Shown: one piece after another, positions 36,270-45,846 of the stretch | Layout of the letters: each line of letters starts with the position of its first letter | How positions within the stretch are numbered: the stretch's first letter is position 1 | Source of the DNA: Motilimonas cestriensis | GTDB lineage: Bacteria > Pseudomonadota > Gammaproteobacteria > Enterobacterales > CBDFNC01 | Length of the DNA: 64,000 bases | Direction of reading: 5' to 3' | NCBI RefSeq assembly: GCF_021295315.1 | Contig: NZ_JAIMJA010000003.1 | Location: 124,001 to 188,000, forward strand | Program-made: the position numbers and the translations under genes | Notes under the pieces: model-generated | What the model was told of the DNA's origin: nothing | The model's input: only the letters and a program-made list of their open reading frames with translations | The model's database searches: none

Positions 36270-37262
36270 GTGTTAACAAGACAGTGTTTCTTTTCATGTA
36301 ACAACTTGATTGCAAATCTGGTTTTATGGTCAAGTTTTATCTGGCTCAATGGTTGTAGTGTGTCACCGGTTTGGGATGACAAGGCAGAGGTTACCCAGAG
36401 TGTACAACCTATAGTCCCAGTATCAGGTGATATGCAAGTTCGCACTTTAACCGAGCAGCAAGTGAAATTTACTGTATTGGCGTCTTTGCCCAGTGACGTG
36501 AGTGAAACATCCGGTTTAGCGATGCGTTACGGCAAGCTGTGGACCATTAATGACAGCGGTGATGGCGCTTTTCTGTATAAGCTAAATTTGAGTAACCAGT
36601 TTGTTGAAACCAAGCTAAAAGTCACTAACGCGGTCAATCGTGATTGGGAATCTCTGGCTCAAGATGATACCTATCTTTACATTGCTGATTGTGGCAATAA
36701 CAGCGGTAAGCGCGATACATTTCAAATTTATCAAGTGCCTTGGCATGAAATAGATGTGGCTCCTAGCGGCTCGCGCTTAAGCAGTGAGCGCATTAATATT
36801 AAGTTAGAGGGACAAACGCCAACGCTAGAGGCTTATGAACACAATTACGATTGTGAAGCGATTACGGTAGTGGATAATAAGCTATGGCTGTTTTCAAAGA
36901 ATTGGCAAGATCAACAAACTCAATTGTATCAAGCTGAATTTGGCGTTTCTCCACCGTTATTAAAGGCGCAGCAAACCTTGCCTGTGCAAGGGCTGATCAC
37001 GGCTGTCGACTATCATCAGCCTTCCGGTCAACTGGCTTTATTGGGTTACAGTAAGCAGCGTTTGTTTGGCCATGCTTTTATTTGGATTTTTGATGTGGTT
37101 GGCGGCGAAGTGGATTTAACCCACGCTAAGTATTACCAGTTACCCGAGTATTCACAATGGGAAGGGTTGCTGTGGAAAAATGATAAAACCTTATTAATCA
37201 GTGCGGAAAGTAGCCCGTTAAGCTCTGCTGGTTTAGCCGAGGTTGTGCTACCTAATCATTGA
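36270..37262 (+). CDS. Putative lipoprotein with beta-propeller-like domain
   Basis: A 330-residue protein starting at GTG 36270 behind AAGGAAGG. The N-terminal hydrophobic segment ends in WLNGC, a plausible lipobox (Cys29). The soluble part has repeating motifs such as SGLAMRYGKLWTINDSGDGA, DDTYLYIADCGNNSGKR and WEGLLWKNDKTLLISAE, reminiscent of SdiA-regulated/phytase-like propellers. The function is not known. Confidence 0.75.
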   Translation: MLTRQCFFSCNNLIANLVLWSSFIWLNGCSVSPVWDDKAEVTQSVQPIVPVSGDMQVRTLTEQQVKFTVLASLPSDVSETSGLAMRYGKLWTINDSGDGAFLYKLNLSNQFVETKLKVTNAVNRDWESLAQDDTYLYIADCGNNSGKRDTFQIYQVPWHEIDVAPSGSRLSSERINIKLEGQTPTLEAYEHNYDCEAITVVDNKLWLFSKNWQDQQTQLYQAEFGVSPPLLKAQQTLPVQGLITAVDYHQPSGQLALLGYSKQRLFGHAFIWIFDVVGGEVDLTHAKYYQLPEYSQWEGLLWKNDKTLLISAESSPLSSAGLAEVVLPNH

Positions 37263-37382
37263 TTATGCCCAAGTATCTTGCGGTTAATTGGGAATAGAGA
37301 TTATTTTATTGGATCCCTAATTAAACCGAGCGCTCTGTACTAAGCTTTCTGAAGGCGAATCATCGCATTCAAGGGAGTGAAT

Positions 37383-38663
37383 ATGTCCAGTTTGCAAATG
37401 CCACAAAAAGTGGCCGTGCTTGGTTTAGGTTATGTTGGCTTACCGCTGACTCTTGAATTTGCTAAGCATTTTGAGACTGTGGGTTTTGATATCAATGCTC
37501 AGCGGGTGACGGAATTACGCCAAGGGCGCGATCGCACGCTGGAAGCCACCACTGAGCAGCTGCAAGCCAGCCAAGCCGTGTTTAGCTCTGATAGTCAAGA
37601 TTTAGCGGATTGTCAGTTTTTTATTGTGTCTGTCCCCACTCCTATCGATAAACATCATCAACCCGATTTATCACCATTAGTGGGCGCGTCAGAAACCGTG
37701 GCCAAGGTGTTAAAGCGCGGCGATATCGTGGTTTATGAAAGCACTGTTTTCCCCGGCGCAACTGAAGAGGTGTGTGTACCGCTATTAGAGGCAGGTTCAG
37801 GGTTGGTATTTAATCAGGACTTTTATTGCGGCTACAGCCCAGAGCGGATTAACCCTGGTGATAAAGAGCACACCTTAACCAGTATCGTTAAAGTAACCTC
37901 GGGCTCTACCCCTGATGTGGCTGAGATTGTTGATGCCATGTATGGCAAGGTGATCATGGCAGGTACCTACAAAGCCAGTTCCATAAAGGTGGCAGAAGCG
38001 GCGAAAGTAATCGAAAACACCCAGCGTGATGTCAATATTGCCCTCATTAATGAGTTAGCGCTAATCTTCGATAAAATCGGCATTAACACTGAAGAGGTGC
38101 TTGATGCGGCGGCGACCAAGTGGAATTTCTTACATTTTCATCCTGGCTTAGTAGGCGGTCACTGTATTGGCGTTGACCCTTATTACTTAACCTACAAGGC
38201 GCAAGAGTTAGGTTATCACCCGGAAATGATTTTAGCGGGGCGACGGTTAAACGATGACATGGGCATTTACATTGCTGACCGTGTGGTACGCTTGATGCTT
38301 AAACAAAAAATCCAAGTTAGCCAATCTAATGTATTGATTATGGGGTTAACCTTTAAGGAAAATTGCCCCGATTTACGCAATACCAAAGTGATTGATGTGA
38401 TCAATGAGCTGAAAACCATGGACGTTAACGTGGCAGTGTTTGATCCGTGGGCCGATCCGGAAGAAGCGCAGCGTTTATATGGCATTGAATTACACACAGA
38501 GTTACCCGAACAGCAATATGACGCTTTGGTGCTCACTGTGTCTCATCGTCAAATCATGGCGCTGTCTGAAGCGGACTATAAGGGGTTGTCAAATCCCAAT
38601 GGTTGCGTGATATTTGATGTGAAAAGAATTTTAGATAGCCCGCTAGTGACCGGGCGATTGTAG
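37383..38663 (+). CDS. Nucleotide sugar dehydrogenase (TviB/WbpO type)
   Basis: A 426-residue UDP-sugar 6-dehydrogenase, probably acting on UDP-GlcNAc or UDP-GalNAc to give the uronic acid. The NAD-binding motif GLGYVGLPL is near residue 15, SVPTPID at 82, the FHPGLVGGHCIGVDPYYLT segment with the catalytic Cys about 257, and LTFKENCPDLRNTKV near 320. ATG 37383 follows AAGGGAG at good spacing. It probably feeds surface polysaccharide synthesis. No epimerase partner lies next to it. Confidence 0.88.
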   Translation: MSSLQMPQKVAVLGLGYVGLPLTLEFAKHFETVGFDINAQRVTELRQGRDRTLEATTEQLQASQAVFSSDSQDLADCQFFIVSVPTPIDKHHQPDLSPLVGASETVAKVLKRGDIVVYESTVFPGATEEVCVPLLEAGSGLVFNQDFYCGYSPERINPGDKEHTLTSIVKVTSGSTPDVAEIVDAMYGKVIMAGTYKASSIKVAEAAKVIENTQRDVNIALINELALIFDKIGINTEEVLDAAATKWNFLHFHPGLVGGHCIGVDPYYLTYKAQELGYHPEMILAGRRLNDDMGIYIADRVVRLMLKQKIQVSQSNVLIMGLTFKENCPDLRNTKVIDVINELKTMDVNVAVFDPWADPEEAQRLYGIELHTELPEQQYDALVLTVSHRQIMALSEADYKGLSNPNGCVIFDVKRILDSPLVTGRL

Positions 38664-38669
38664 GCGGGT

Positions 38670-38741
38670 GTAGGAGCTGTATTTATACAGCGAAACAGCG
38701 CGTAAAGGGCTGGTTATTCGTGATTTAAAAATCGCTCCTAC
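38670..38741. repeat. Pair of inverted GTAG-type REP hairpins
   Basis: gtaggagctgtatttatacag at 38670 forms a perfect stem gctgta/tacagc, and an inverted relative ending aatcgctcctac closes at 38741. The GTAG head followed by a small imperfect palindrome is the signature of REP sequences mobilised by RAYT transposases. A third member lies at 40734-40756. Further downstream (near 38830) cctcctacagg may be a relic of another. Confidence 0.7.
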
Positions 38742-38846
38742 TGGGAACTGCGCACGGTCGGAGCACCAGTAATCGTGCGACGTTGTCATCAGAATGACCT
38801 ATGTTGTAGCTAAATATCGAGGTATCACTGCGCCTCCTACAGGCGC

Positions 38847-39884
38847 CTAAAGGATTACCTTATCTAGCTCGGCTTGCACCGCTGCTAGGGTGATATCTTG
38901 CATCACATGATCGCCTTTCACCCGAGTTGCCCAGGCTAATTGCTCGATAGGCTTTTGCTGTTGCTGAACCACATGCTGCTCATAAACACTTACTACTTTA
39001 TCTAAATCGTTGTAAGGGCCGGTGCGCTTAGGATTGCTATGACCATATAAACCGATCACTGTGGTGCCTTGTGTGGTGGCTAAATGAGCTGGACCCGAGT
39101 CGGGCGCTATCACCACATCAGCAGCGGCCAACACGGCTGTGAGCTGCTTTAATGAGGTTTTACCTGTTAAGTTGATAATGGGCTTCTGGCACAGATCGCT
39201 AATGGCTTGTGCCAGTTTTAGCTCTCGCGGAGCCGGTGAGCCACATAAGATCACTTGTAAACCTTGTTCAGTAGCATAATCGGCAATGGCGGCGTAGCGG
39301 TCTGTGAGCCAGTTACGTTCATCTTTACTGGCCGCAGGTGAAATCACTAAGGTTTTTTTATCTTTAATAAGGTCTTTTGCAAAATCACGTTCAGCATCAC
39401 CTAAAGGGATGTTCCATCGCGGCGCATTAAACGGAACACCTAAGTAGCGGGCAAATTCGGCAAAGTTGTCCAGTACATGTATGCTGTTGGAGCTTGGCAA
39501 ATGGCGATTGGTGACTAACCACTGCCCCTCTTTGCTGCGATCTTTACTAAAACCAACGCGGTATTTCGCCTTAATTCCTAACGACAACATACTGGCGCGT
39601 AAGGCAAGCTGCATGTGTAAAAGGGCGTCAAAACGCTGATTTTTTAGCTTAGACCAAACTTGACGCATGCCAGCAAAGCCTGCTTTTTTATCAAAGATGA
39701 CCACATCAATGCCCGGTAAGTCACCGATTAATTGCGCTTCAATTTTGCCACAGACCCAAGTGATTTTAGTGCTGGGCCAATAATCTTGAATGGCTTGGAT
39801 CACGCTAATCGCGTGGCACACATCGCCAATCGCTGACAAACGTAAAACACATAAAGAATTGGGCGCAGCAGTAAACAAAGCCAT
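38847..39884 (-). CDS. Glycosyltransferase family 9, heptosyltransferase-like
   Basis: A 345-residue GT9 protein, cytoplasmic, adding heptose (or a similar sugar) to the LPS inner core. Start region VLRLSAIGDVCHAISVIQAI with the conserved Asp, SPAASKDERNW in the middle and the donor-binding IAPDSGPAHLA plus GLYGHSNPKRTGP near the end. Which heptosyltransferase it corresponds to (WaaC, WaaF or WaaQ type) is not clear. Confidence 0.88.
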   Translation of the reverse strand: MALFTAAPNSLCVLRLSAIGDVCHAISVIQAIQDYWPSTKITWVCGKIEAQLIGDLPGIDVVIFDKKAGFAGMRQVWSKLKNQRFDALLHMQLALRASMLSLGIKAKYRVGFSKDRSKEGQWLVTNRHLPSSNSIHVLDNFAEFARYLGVPFNAPRWNIPLGDAERDFAKDLIKDKKTLVISPAASKDERNWLTDRYAAIADYATEQGLQVILCGSPAPRELKLAQAISDLCQKPIINLTGKTSLKQLTAVLAAADVVIAPDSGPAHLATTQGTTVIGLYGHSNPKRTGPYNDLDKVVSVYEQHVVQQQQKPIEQLAWATRVKGDHVMQDITLAAVQAELDKVIL

Positions 39885-40007
39885 GGACCAGTCTCGCTAT
39901 AAATGGGAGATGAAATTGATTGAAGACAGAATTATGCAGCTTGCTCAGTTAATTGTAAAATGCCCCCTTAATCGTTAATTGATATTGTGACAAAAGGGAC
40001 AGGATGA

Positions 40008-40709
40008 ATGCAGCACCTTACACTTCCCCAAGGCCAAGTTTGGTTTGATGAAACATTACTCAAAGAAGATCCCATGCTGTGTTTTGACGCTGATTTTTGG
40101 CAACAGCAAAATGCGGTGATAGGCTCGGCGCTAGGCCGCGGCACCACTTGGTTTGTTCGTGGTGAAAAAGCTGATATGGCACTGCGTCATTATCGCCGCG
40201 GTGGTTTATTTGGCAAGCTGGTGGCCGATGCTTATTGGTTTACCGGTTGGCAGCAAACCCGCAGCTATCAAGAGTTAATGCTATTACAAAAGCTGGCACA
40301 AGGTGGCGTCAATGTCCCGCGTCCGGTGGCGGCTCGTGCCATTAAACGTGGCCTAACTTATCACGCCGATATTCTGGTTGAAAAAGTGCCCAATGCACAA
40401 GATTTAGTCGGGTTGTTAATTAAGCAAGGGTTACCCGAAAGCGTGTGGCAGCAAATTGGCCAAACAGTGGCAAAAATGCATCAGTTGCAGGTGAATCATA
40501 CCGACTTAAATGCGCACAATATTTTGCTCGATGAGCAAGACCAAGTTTGGCTCATCGACTTTGATAAGTGTTATGAGCAAAAAGGTAAAGCTTGGCAACC
40601 GGGGAATTTAGATCGCTTACAGCGATCGTTTCATAAAGAAGTCGGCAAGCGTCAAATTCACTTTAATCAGGCTGATTGGCAAGCGCTGATGGCGGGTTAT
40701 CAAGGCTGA
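40008..40709 (+). CDS. kdkA: 3-deoxy-D-manno-octulosonic acid kinase
   Basis: A 233-residue kinase phosphorylating Kdo of the LPS inner core at O-4. Kinase-like motifs: catalytic loop HTDLNAHNILLD near 165-176 and the metal-binding IDFDK near 185-189. The length and N-terminal FDADFWQ region fit KdkA. Convergent with waaA, consistent with a shared role in the Kdo-lipid A region. Confidence 0.92.
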   Translation: MQHLTLPQGQVWFDETLLKEDPMLCFDADFWQQQNAVIGSALGRGTTWFVRGEKADMALRHYRRGGLFGKLVADAYWFTGWQQTRSYQELMLLQKLAQGGVNVPRPVAARAIKRGLTYHADILVEKVPNAQDLVGLLIKQGLPESVWQQIGQTVAKMHQLQVNHTDLNAHNILLDEQDQVWLIDFDKCYEQKGKAWQPGNLDRLQRSFHKEVGKRQIHFNQADWQALMAGYQG

Positions 40710-40733
40710 CCTTTCGACATCTTCACGCTTTTT

Positions 40734-40756
40734 CGCTGAATAAATTCAGCTCCTAC
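40734..40756 (-). repeat. GTAG-type REP hairpin overlapping the waaA stop
   Basis: On the minus strand gtaggagctgaatttattcag has the same head and stem design as the copy at 38670 (gctgaa/ttcagc). It supplies the last codons and the TGA stop of waaA. Confidence 0.7.
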
Positions 40757-42032
40757 TCTGCTCGAGATAAGCAGATAAGCCTTGTACGGTTTTCGCTACT
40801 GCGCCTTGGTTTTGCTTTACCACTTGTAATGCGGCTTGGCCCACTTGCTGCGCTAATATCTTATCGGATAACAGCCGCGCCATTTGCTCGGCGAGTTGCT
40901 CGCTGTTTTGACAGACCCACAACCCTTGCGCTTGACGTAACTGTTCGGCGATTTCGGTAAAATTATAATAGCTTGGCCCAGTAATCGTCGGTTTTGCCAA
41001 TGCAGCAGGCTCTAGCATGTTATGGCCTCCCACCGCATCACCAATTAAACTGCCGCCCATAAACGTGGCATCGGCTGCGGCGAGCATAAGTAGCATCTCG
41101 CCCATGCTATCGGCTAAATACACTTGACATGGTTGAGTGGGATTAAACCCTTGGCTGCGCCGCTGCACACTGAACCCCATATCTTGGCAAAGTTGTGCCA
41201 TGGCATCAAAACGTTCAGGGTGGCGGGGTACTAAAATCAACAAGCTATCAGGTAAGGTTTTAAGTACGGCCTTAAATGCATCTAGCACTTGCTCATCTTC
41301 GCCTTTATGGGTACTGGCTGCGACCCAAACAGGGCGCGTAGCGCCAAGCTGATGGCGTAATGTTTGCGCTTGTTCAGTAATACTTGAGTTTATTTGAATA
41401 TCGTTTTTTATTGAGCCGGTAACACTGACTTGTTGCGCGGTTAATCCGAGTTGTTTAAAGCGATCAGCATCACTTTGGGCCACGCAAAACAGGTGATCTA
41501 TGTGGCGTGATATTTCATTAAATACCCATTGAAACTTGCCATAACGGCCAGCAGAGCGCGCAGATAATCGAGCGTTAACGATGCAAACGGGTATGCCTGC
41601 CGATTTAGCGCTGGCAAGCGTGTTGGGCCATAGCTCTGTTTCCATGATCAGCAAGCAACTGGGCTTAATGTTGCGGATAAAGCCGTTAATACAAACGGGC
41701 AGGTCGATAGGCATATAGCGATGGCTGACGAGATCGCCGAGCTTTGCAATTTGCGCTGCGCCTGTACTGGTGGTAGTAGTCACCACGATTTGGTAATCAG
41801 GGTAGCCTTGCTTTAGCGCGCGAAGCACTGGAATAGCAGCAAGAGACTCGCCGACTGACACGGCATGTAACCAAATAACCGGCTGGGCATTTGTGAGTGT
41901 CGGTGTTAAACCAAAATGCTCTTTCCATCTTTTGCCAAACTTGGGCTTGTTCGGTTTGGATTGGTATAAACCAAATAGCAGTAAAGGGGCGGCAAGTAAC
42001 AAGATCAAAGTATAGAGAATACGAATTAACAC
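40746..42032 (-). CDS. waaA: 3-deoxy-D-manno-octulosonic acid transferase
   Basis: Inner-membrane-associated Kdo transferase (about 428 residues). After an N-terminal membrane anchor (RILYTLILLLAAPLLLFGL) come WLHAVSVGE, LIMETELWPN, NARLSARS and the C-terminal MGGSLIGDAVGGHNMLEPAA. GTG 42032 matches the family N-terminus (MLIRILYT...); the longer frame from 42083 starts inside a repeat element. The final residues SRS and stop are encoded by a REP hairpin, so the natural C-terminus may have been altered. Confidence 0.94.
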   Translation of the reverse strand: MLIRILYTLILLLAAPLLLFGLYQSKPNKPKFGKRWKEHFGLTPTLTNAQPVIWLHAVSVGESLAAIPVLRALKQGYPDYQIVVTTTTSTGAAQIAKLGDLVSHRYMPIDLPVCINGFIRNIKPSCLLIMETELWPNTLASAKSAGIPVCIVNARLSARSAGRYGKFQWVFNEISRHIDHLFCVAQSDADRFKQLGLTAQQVSVTGSIKNDIQINSSITEQAQTLRHQLGATRPVWVAASTHKGEDEQVLDAFKAVLKTLPDSLLILVPRHPERFDAMAQLCQDMGFSVQRRSQGFNPTQPCQVYLADSMGEMLLMLAAADATFMGGSLIGDAVGGHNMLEPAALAKPTITGPSYYNFTEIAEQLRQAQGLWVCQNSEQLAEQMARLLSDKILAQQVGQAALQVVKQNQGAVAKTVQGLSAYLEQSRS

Positions 42033-42074
42033 TGGATCACCAAGAAAAAGGGCTTTGAAAGTTGAGTTTATACC

Positions 42075-42280
42075 TATACCCAATCAACTTGAAGATGCAT
42101 GTTTAAAGCATCTCCAAGTTGATTGGGTCTAAACGTCTATTAGCTAAATAGTTTACCCCCTTTCTACTTGAAGCCGCACCAGTGTTGGCTAAGCTCATTC
42201 ACCCCTATCACATCGTTTATCTATGCTCATGGGGTGGACGAGCGTGCCGTCTACCTACAACTCCAAGTAGTTTGGGTATA
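42075..42280. mobile_element. MITE-like element with TATACCCAA ends
   Basis: About 206 bases bounded by inverted ends: left tatacccaatcaacttgaag, right end the reverse complement of tatacccaaactacttggag. The left part is itself a 21-bp hairpin (acccaatcaacttgaagatg and its complement around 42075-42126). It has no coding capacity and lies just upstream of waaA. A second element with matching ends is at 60659-60924. Confidence 0.7.
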
Positions 42281-42366
42281 GAGCAACGAGTAACGGCTCG
42301 CTCTAGTGGTTTTTTCTGATATGATTTGGCCACTTGCTTGCATTGAATGGGTGTATTTGAAAATTC

Positions 42367-43413
42367 ATGATAAAGACGATTAATGGTACATCTGGGCCCT
42401 ACCGATTTTTATTCTATATCGAGCAGAATTATTCCTTTGCTATTTTGCGGCCTTTACAACAAGTGGCAAAAGCGGAAGGTAATGAGGTAGCTTGGCTGTT
42501 GGTGGGTGATGAAGTGTCACCGACGTTTTTAGCGGATGATGAAGTGGCTTTGGTTGATGTGGCCGCCGCTGTTAACTATCAGGCCGACGCTGTATTTGTT
42601 CCGGGCGACCGCGTGCCAGCCTTTATCCCAGGTCTTAAAGTGCAGGTTTTTCATGGTTTAAATGAGAGTAAGCGCGGTAATGTTTACCCTGAACGTGGTC
42701 TGTTCGATCTGTATTGCACCGAGGGGCATGAGCGCAGTGCTACCTTGCAAGCACAGGCCAATAAACGTGGTTACTTTCAAGTACAAGAAACCGGCTGGCT
42801 GAAACTAGATAGTCTGTTTAATTACCAGTGTGAACAAACTTGGCCTAGGCCGCAAATATTATTTGCCTCAACCTTTAGCCCGACTCTATCGTGCGCAGAA
42901 GCCGTGTATGAGCAAATAAAATTGCTAAGCCAGTCTGACCAATGGCATTGGCTTATCACTTTGCATCCAAAAATGGATCACACTACGGTGGCCAAATATC
43001 GCGCGTTAGAAAATGCTAATCTGAGCTTTTTCGAGAACGACCAAGTGATCCCATTGCAGCATCGTGCTGACTTAATGGTATGTGATAACTCTTCGGTATT
43101 TCAGGAGTTTCTGCTGCTGAACAAGCCTGTGGTGACAGTGAATAACCGTGACCCTCAGGCTTGTTTTATTAATATCACCGAGCCGGAAAAATTAGCCGAT
43201 GCAATTGAGCTGGGGCTAAATCCTAGCCATGAATTATTAGCCGCGATAGCGCAGTATGGTCCAAGTGTGACACCTTATTTAGATGGGCAATCGGCTCCTC
43301 GTGTATTGAAAGTCGTGAGTGATATTTTGCAGCGTGGCTGGCAGGATAAAAAGCCAAAGAATGTCTATCGTAACTTTCAAATGCGCCAAAAACTTAATTA
43401 TTGGAAATGGTAA
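42367..43413 (+). CDS. CDP-glycerol glycerophosphotransferase-like protein
   Basis: A 348-residue protein resembling the TagB/TagF-type transferases: a FHGLNESKRGN segment near residue 98 and, near the end, ITLHPKMDH, ADLMVCDNSSVFQEFLLLNKPVV, the usual donor-binding signature of the family. It is likely to transfer a glycerol phosphate or related group to the LPS core or capsule. A glycosyltransferase gene follows 3 bases later. Substrate unknown. Confidence 0.78.
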   Translation: MIKTINGTSGPYRFLFYIEQNYSFAILRPLQQVAKAEGNEVAWLLVGDEVSPTFLADDEVALVDVAAAVNYQADAVFVPGDRVPAFIPGLKVQVFHGLNESKRGNVYPERGLFDLYCTEGHERSATLQAQANKRGYFQVQETGWLKLDSLFNYQCEQTWPRPQILFASTFSPTLSCAEAVYEQIKLLSQSDQWHWLITLHPKMDHTTVAKYRALENANLSFFENDQVIPLQHRADLMVCDNSSVFQEFLLLNKPVVTVNNRDPQACFINITEPEKLADAIELGLNPSHELLAAIAQYGPSVTPYLDGQSAPRVLKVVSDILQRGWQDKKPKNVYRNFQMRQKLNYWKW

Positions 43414-43416
43414 CTC

Positions 43417-44181
43417 ATGAGTAAACATACCCTGTCTGTTATTTTAATCACCAAAAATGAAGCCGATCGTGTTGAACGTTGCCTTCAGTCTGTTGCTAAG
43501 GTTGCCGACGAAATCATTGTGCTCGATAGCGGCTCGACTGATAGCACGGTAGAAATATGCCATCGTTATACCGACAACGTGACAAGCACAGATTGGCCCG
43601 GCTTTGGTAAGCAAAAACAGCGTGCATTAGCGCAAGCGAGTTGTGACTGGGTGCTTTCTATTGATGCTGATGAAGCCCTTGATGACACCATGGCACAAGC
43701 CTTATCGAACTTGTTGGCGCAACCGACTATTAAACACACGGCTTATCGTTTACCTTGGGGCGTTACATTGTACGGCAAAACCTTAAAATACGGTCGCAGT
43801 GCACGTTCGGTGCTGCGTTTGTTTAAGCGTGAAGGTGCTGCATACACACCCGATGAGGTTCATGAAACGGTTATTCCAGCAGCGGGCAGTACTGGCACAT
43901 TAAAAGGTTTTTTACTCCATTACACCCATCGTGATTACGGTCATGGCCTTGATAAAGCGGCGCAGTACGCTTGGCTAGGGGCGCAGAAATATCATCGTAA
44001 GGGCAAAAAGTCTCATGGCTTATTGCTGGCATTACTGCGCGCCAGTTGGACTTTTTTTCATATTTATTTTTTACGCCGCGGTTTCTTAGATGGCAGCGTC
44101 GGTTTTATTATGGCCATGACCTACGCCCAAGTTAACTTTAATAAGTACGTTGGGCTGTGGCTGTTGGAGAATGGGCGTTAA
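43417..44181 (+). CDS. Family 2 glycosyltransferase, WaaE-like
   Basis: A 254-residue GT2 enzyme of the LPS core type: SVILITKNEADRVERCLQSV, DEIIVLDSGSTDST, SIDADEALDD (the DxD metal site) and a hydrophobic C-terminal part with AQYAWLGAQKYHRKGKKS. It resembles WaaE/KdtX beta-1,4-glucosyltransferases. In the same operon as the preceding transferase gene. Confidence 0.87.
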   Translation: MSKHTLSVILITKNEADRVERCLQSVAKVADEIIVLDSGSTDSTVEICHRYTDNVTSTDWPGFGKQKQRALAQASCDWVLSIDADEALDDTMAQALSNLLAQPTIKHTAYRLPWGVTLYGKTLKYGRSARSVLRLFKREGAAYTPDEVHETVIPAAGSTGTLKGFLLHYTHRDYGHGLDKAAQYAWLGAQKYHRKGKKSHGLLLALLRASWTFFHIYFLRRGFLDGSVGFIMAMTYAQVNFNKYVGLWLLENGR

Positions 44182-44197
44182 ATGATTGGCGTAATTG

Positions 44198-45121
44198 TCA
44201 TTTTGGTCGACAAGATTTAATTAATCGCACGGCAGATAGCCTAATTTGTTCAAAGCTAAAAGGCGTGCTGATAGTCGGATCACAATACTGTTTGTACAAT
44301 ACAAGCCAATCAAGGTGGCTAAATTCATTGGCGCGTTTAAAAGCTCTCTTTGATATTTTCCGTAAACCCAGTCCCATGTTCTCTGGTTCACAAATAATGA
44401 TATTACTGGCCAAAAAACGCTGCCAAAATGCTAAATCTTCGCTGCTATGATCAAATCGATGACCCATCAAAGGCGCTCGTTCAGTAAGGCTACGGAGCCA
44501 AATTTGGCAATATGTTTGCTCTGCTTCTAAGGCGTATTTAGCTTGGCTTTGTTGTGTTTTGGTCAGTAAGGCTTCAGCAAAAGGCTGATCCAAAAAATTA
44601 GGCTGTTGCCAAATTTTATTCAAATCTTCGGTTCGACCATAATAAAAAAAATCACTTGGACTCATGATGACATCACGGCCATGAGAGTTTTTGCGAAATA
44701 GGTTGGCGTTTATCACTACTTTTTCTGCAAACAGCTTATCAGCAGGATCATGTGCAGTGTATTGCTGTTGCAATGCGACAAATTCATTGCCGTTCAGGAA
44801 ATTGTCACTGCGCAGTTTAACTGCATAAGGTGTCGTGACATGCGCCAAACCAGCCTTGGTTGAAGTGATTTGTCGATAATAATTAACTGGGCAGAAACCA
44901 TCTTTGTTCTGACCTGGATCGTCACTGAGCACCAGTTCGTCGTATTCTAGTCCCGTTAGATCTTGCTGGTGCCACGTCGATAAAATGATCCTGGCTCCGG
45001 GTAAAAATGTGCGAATACTGGATAAACAACGCTGGGTGATCCCTTCTTCATGATGAGTGCGATCAGGTGTGTTTTGCACCGGCCCCTGTACAACGACGCT
45101 GATATGCTCAAATTGGCTCAT
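44198..45121 (-). CDS. WavE-family LPS biosynthesis protein (copy 1)
   Basis: A 307-residue WavE-type protein: ISVVVQGPVQN at the start, ITQRCLSSIRTFLPGARIIL and later EGITQR-type and KLRSDNF segments. WavE of Vibrio cholerae is needed for LPS core synthesis. Last gene of the minus-strand core operon; its start overlaps the preceding nucleotidyltransferase stop by 4 bases. Paralogue of the protein at 45843-46862. Confidence 0.85.
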   Translation of the reverse strand: MSQFEHISVVVQGPVQNTPDRTHHEEGITQRCLSSIRTFLPGARIILSTWHQQDLTGLEYDELVLSDDPGQNKDGFCPVNYYRQITSTKAGLAHVTTPYAVKLRSDNFLNGNEFVALQQQYTAHDPADKLFAEKVVINANLFRKNSHGRDVIMSPSDFFYYGRTEDLNKIWQQPNFLDQPFAEALLTKTQQSQAKYALEAEQTYCQIWLRSLTERAPLMGHRFDHSSEDLAFWQRFLASNIIICEPENMGLGLRKISKRAFKRANEFSHLDWLVLYKQYCDPTISTPFSFEQIRLSAVRLIKSCRPK

Positions 45122-45846
45122 AAAGCCGCCTCTTTAAAGGCGTCATATTCTGCTGGCACGCCGCAAAAAATAACCTCACTTCGCTCAATCAAGTGGTAAT
45201 GAATTGTTTTACCTTGCGCGATTAAATAATTGTAAAGAGGGGCGATATAAAGCTCTCCTTTCTCCCACTGGCTTTGCGGTAGCGCGGCGTAATGATGATA
45301 AGCGCTGAGGTAATCTTGCATCTCGGCAAAATAGTAAAGACCAGTACTGCATAAATCAGAAATAGGGCGTTTTTCAGCTGTTTCAATCACTTGAGTTGAT
45401 TTTTCAGACATCGGTTTAGCAAAAGACCAGTTATCGCCCGAGCCGCGAAATACTTCTAAATAACCGTCACATTGAGTCTGAATGGCTGGAAATAGAAAGT
45501 TGGGTCGAAAGGTATCAATATTAAAGATAGTAATGGGACCTGACTGCTGCTCAAGTTGCGCTAAGCCTAGGGTGACAGTTTCAGCTTGACCGCGAGTCGC
45601 TTCGGTTAGTTCGATTATGATGATACTTTTTATGCCTAAGGCCCGCGCTTGTTGTTCGACAAAATCTCGTGTTTGGTACAAATCACGGACAATGAACAAA
45701 AATGTTTCGCTGGCAAAATAAGCTCTAAAGCTATTAATGGCATGAGCAAAAAGGGTTTGCTGATGTGCCATCAACATATACTTAGGCTGTTGGTAGCCCG
45801 CTTTGAAAAAGCGTGAGCTCAGGCCCGCCATTGGAATCACTATCAT
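45118..45846 (-). CDS. Sugar nucleotidyltransferase-like protein
   Basis: A 242-residue NTP-transferase fold protein: PMAGLSSRFFKAGYQQPKYML carries the nucleotide-binding loop and substrate lysine of the family, and IFNIDTF the metal-binding Asp. It lies between two WavE-family genes with 4-base overlaps on both sides, so it is translated with them. It may activate the sugar or alcohol phosphate they transfer. The exact substrate is unknown. Confidence 0.82.
   Translation of the reverse strand: MIVIPMAGLSSRFFKAGYQQPKYMLMAHQQTLFAHAINSFRAYFASETFLFIVRDLYQTRDFVEQQARALGIKSIIIIELTEATRGQAETVTLGLAQLEQQSGPITIFNIDTFRPNFLFPAIQTQCDGYLEVFRGSGDNWSFAKPMSEKSTQVIETAEKRPISDLCSTGLYYFAEMQDYLSAYHHYAALPQSQWEKGELYIAPLYNYLIAQGKTIHYHLIERSEVIFCGVPAEYDAFKEAAL

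Noticed and set aside
38821-38850. gcgcctcctacaggcgc as a terminator
   Set aside because: Short symmetry without a T tract; more likely a relic of the REP family next to it.
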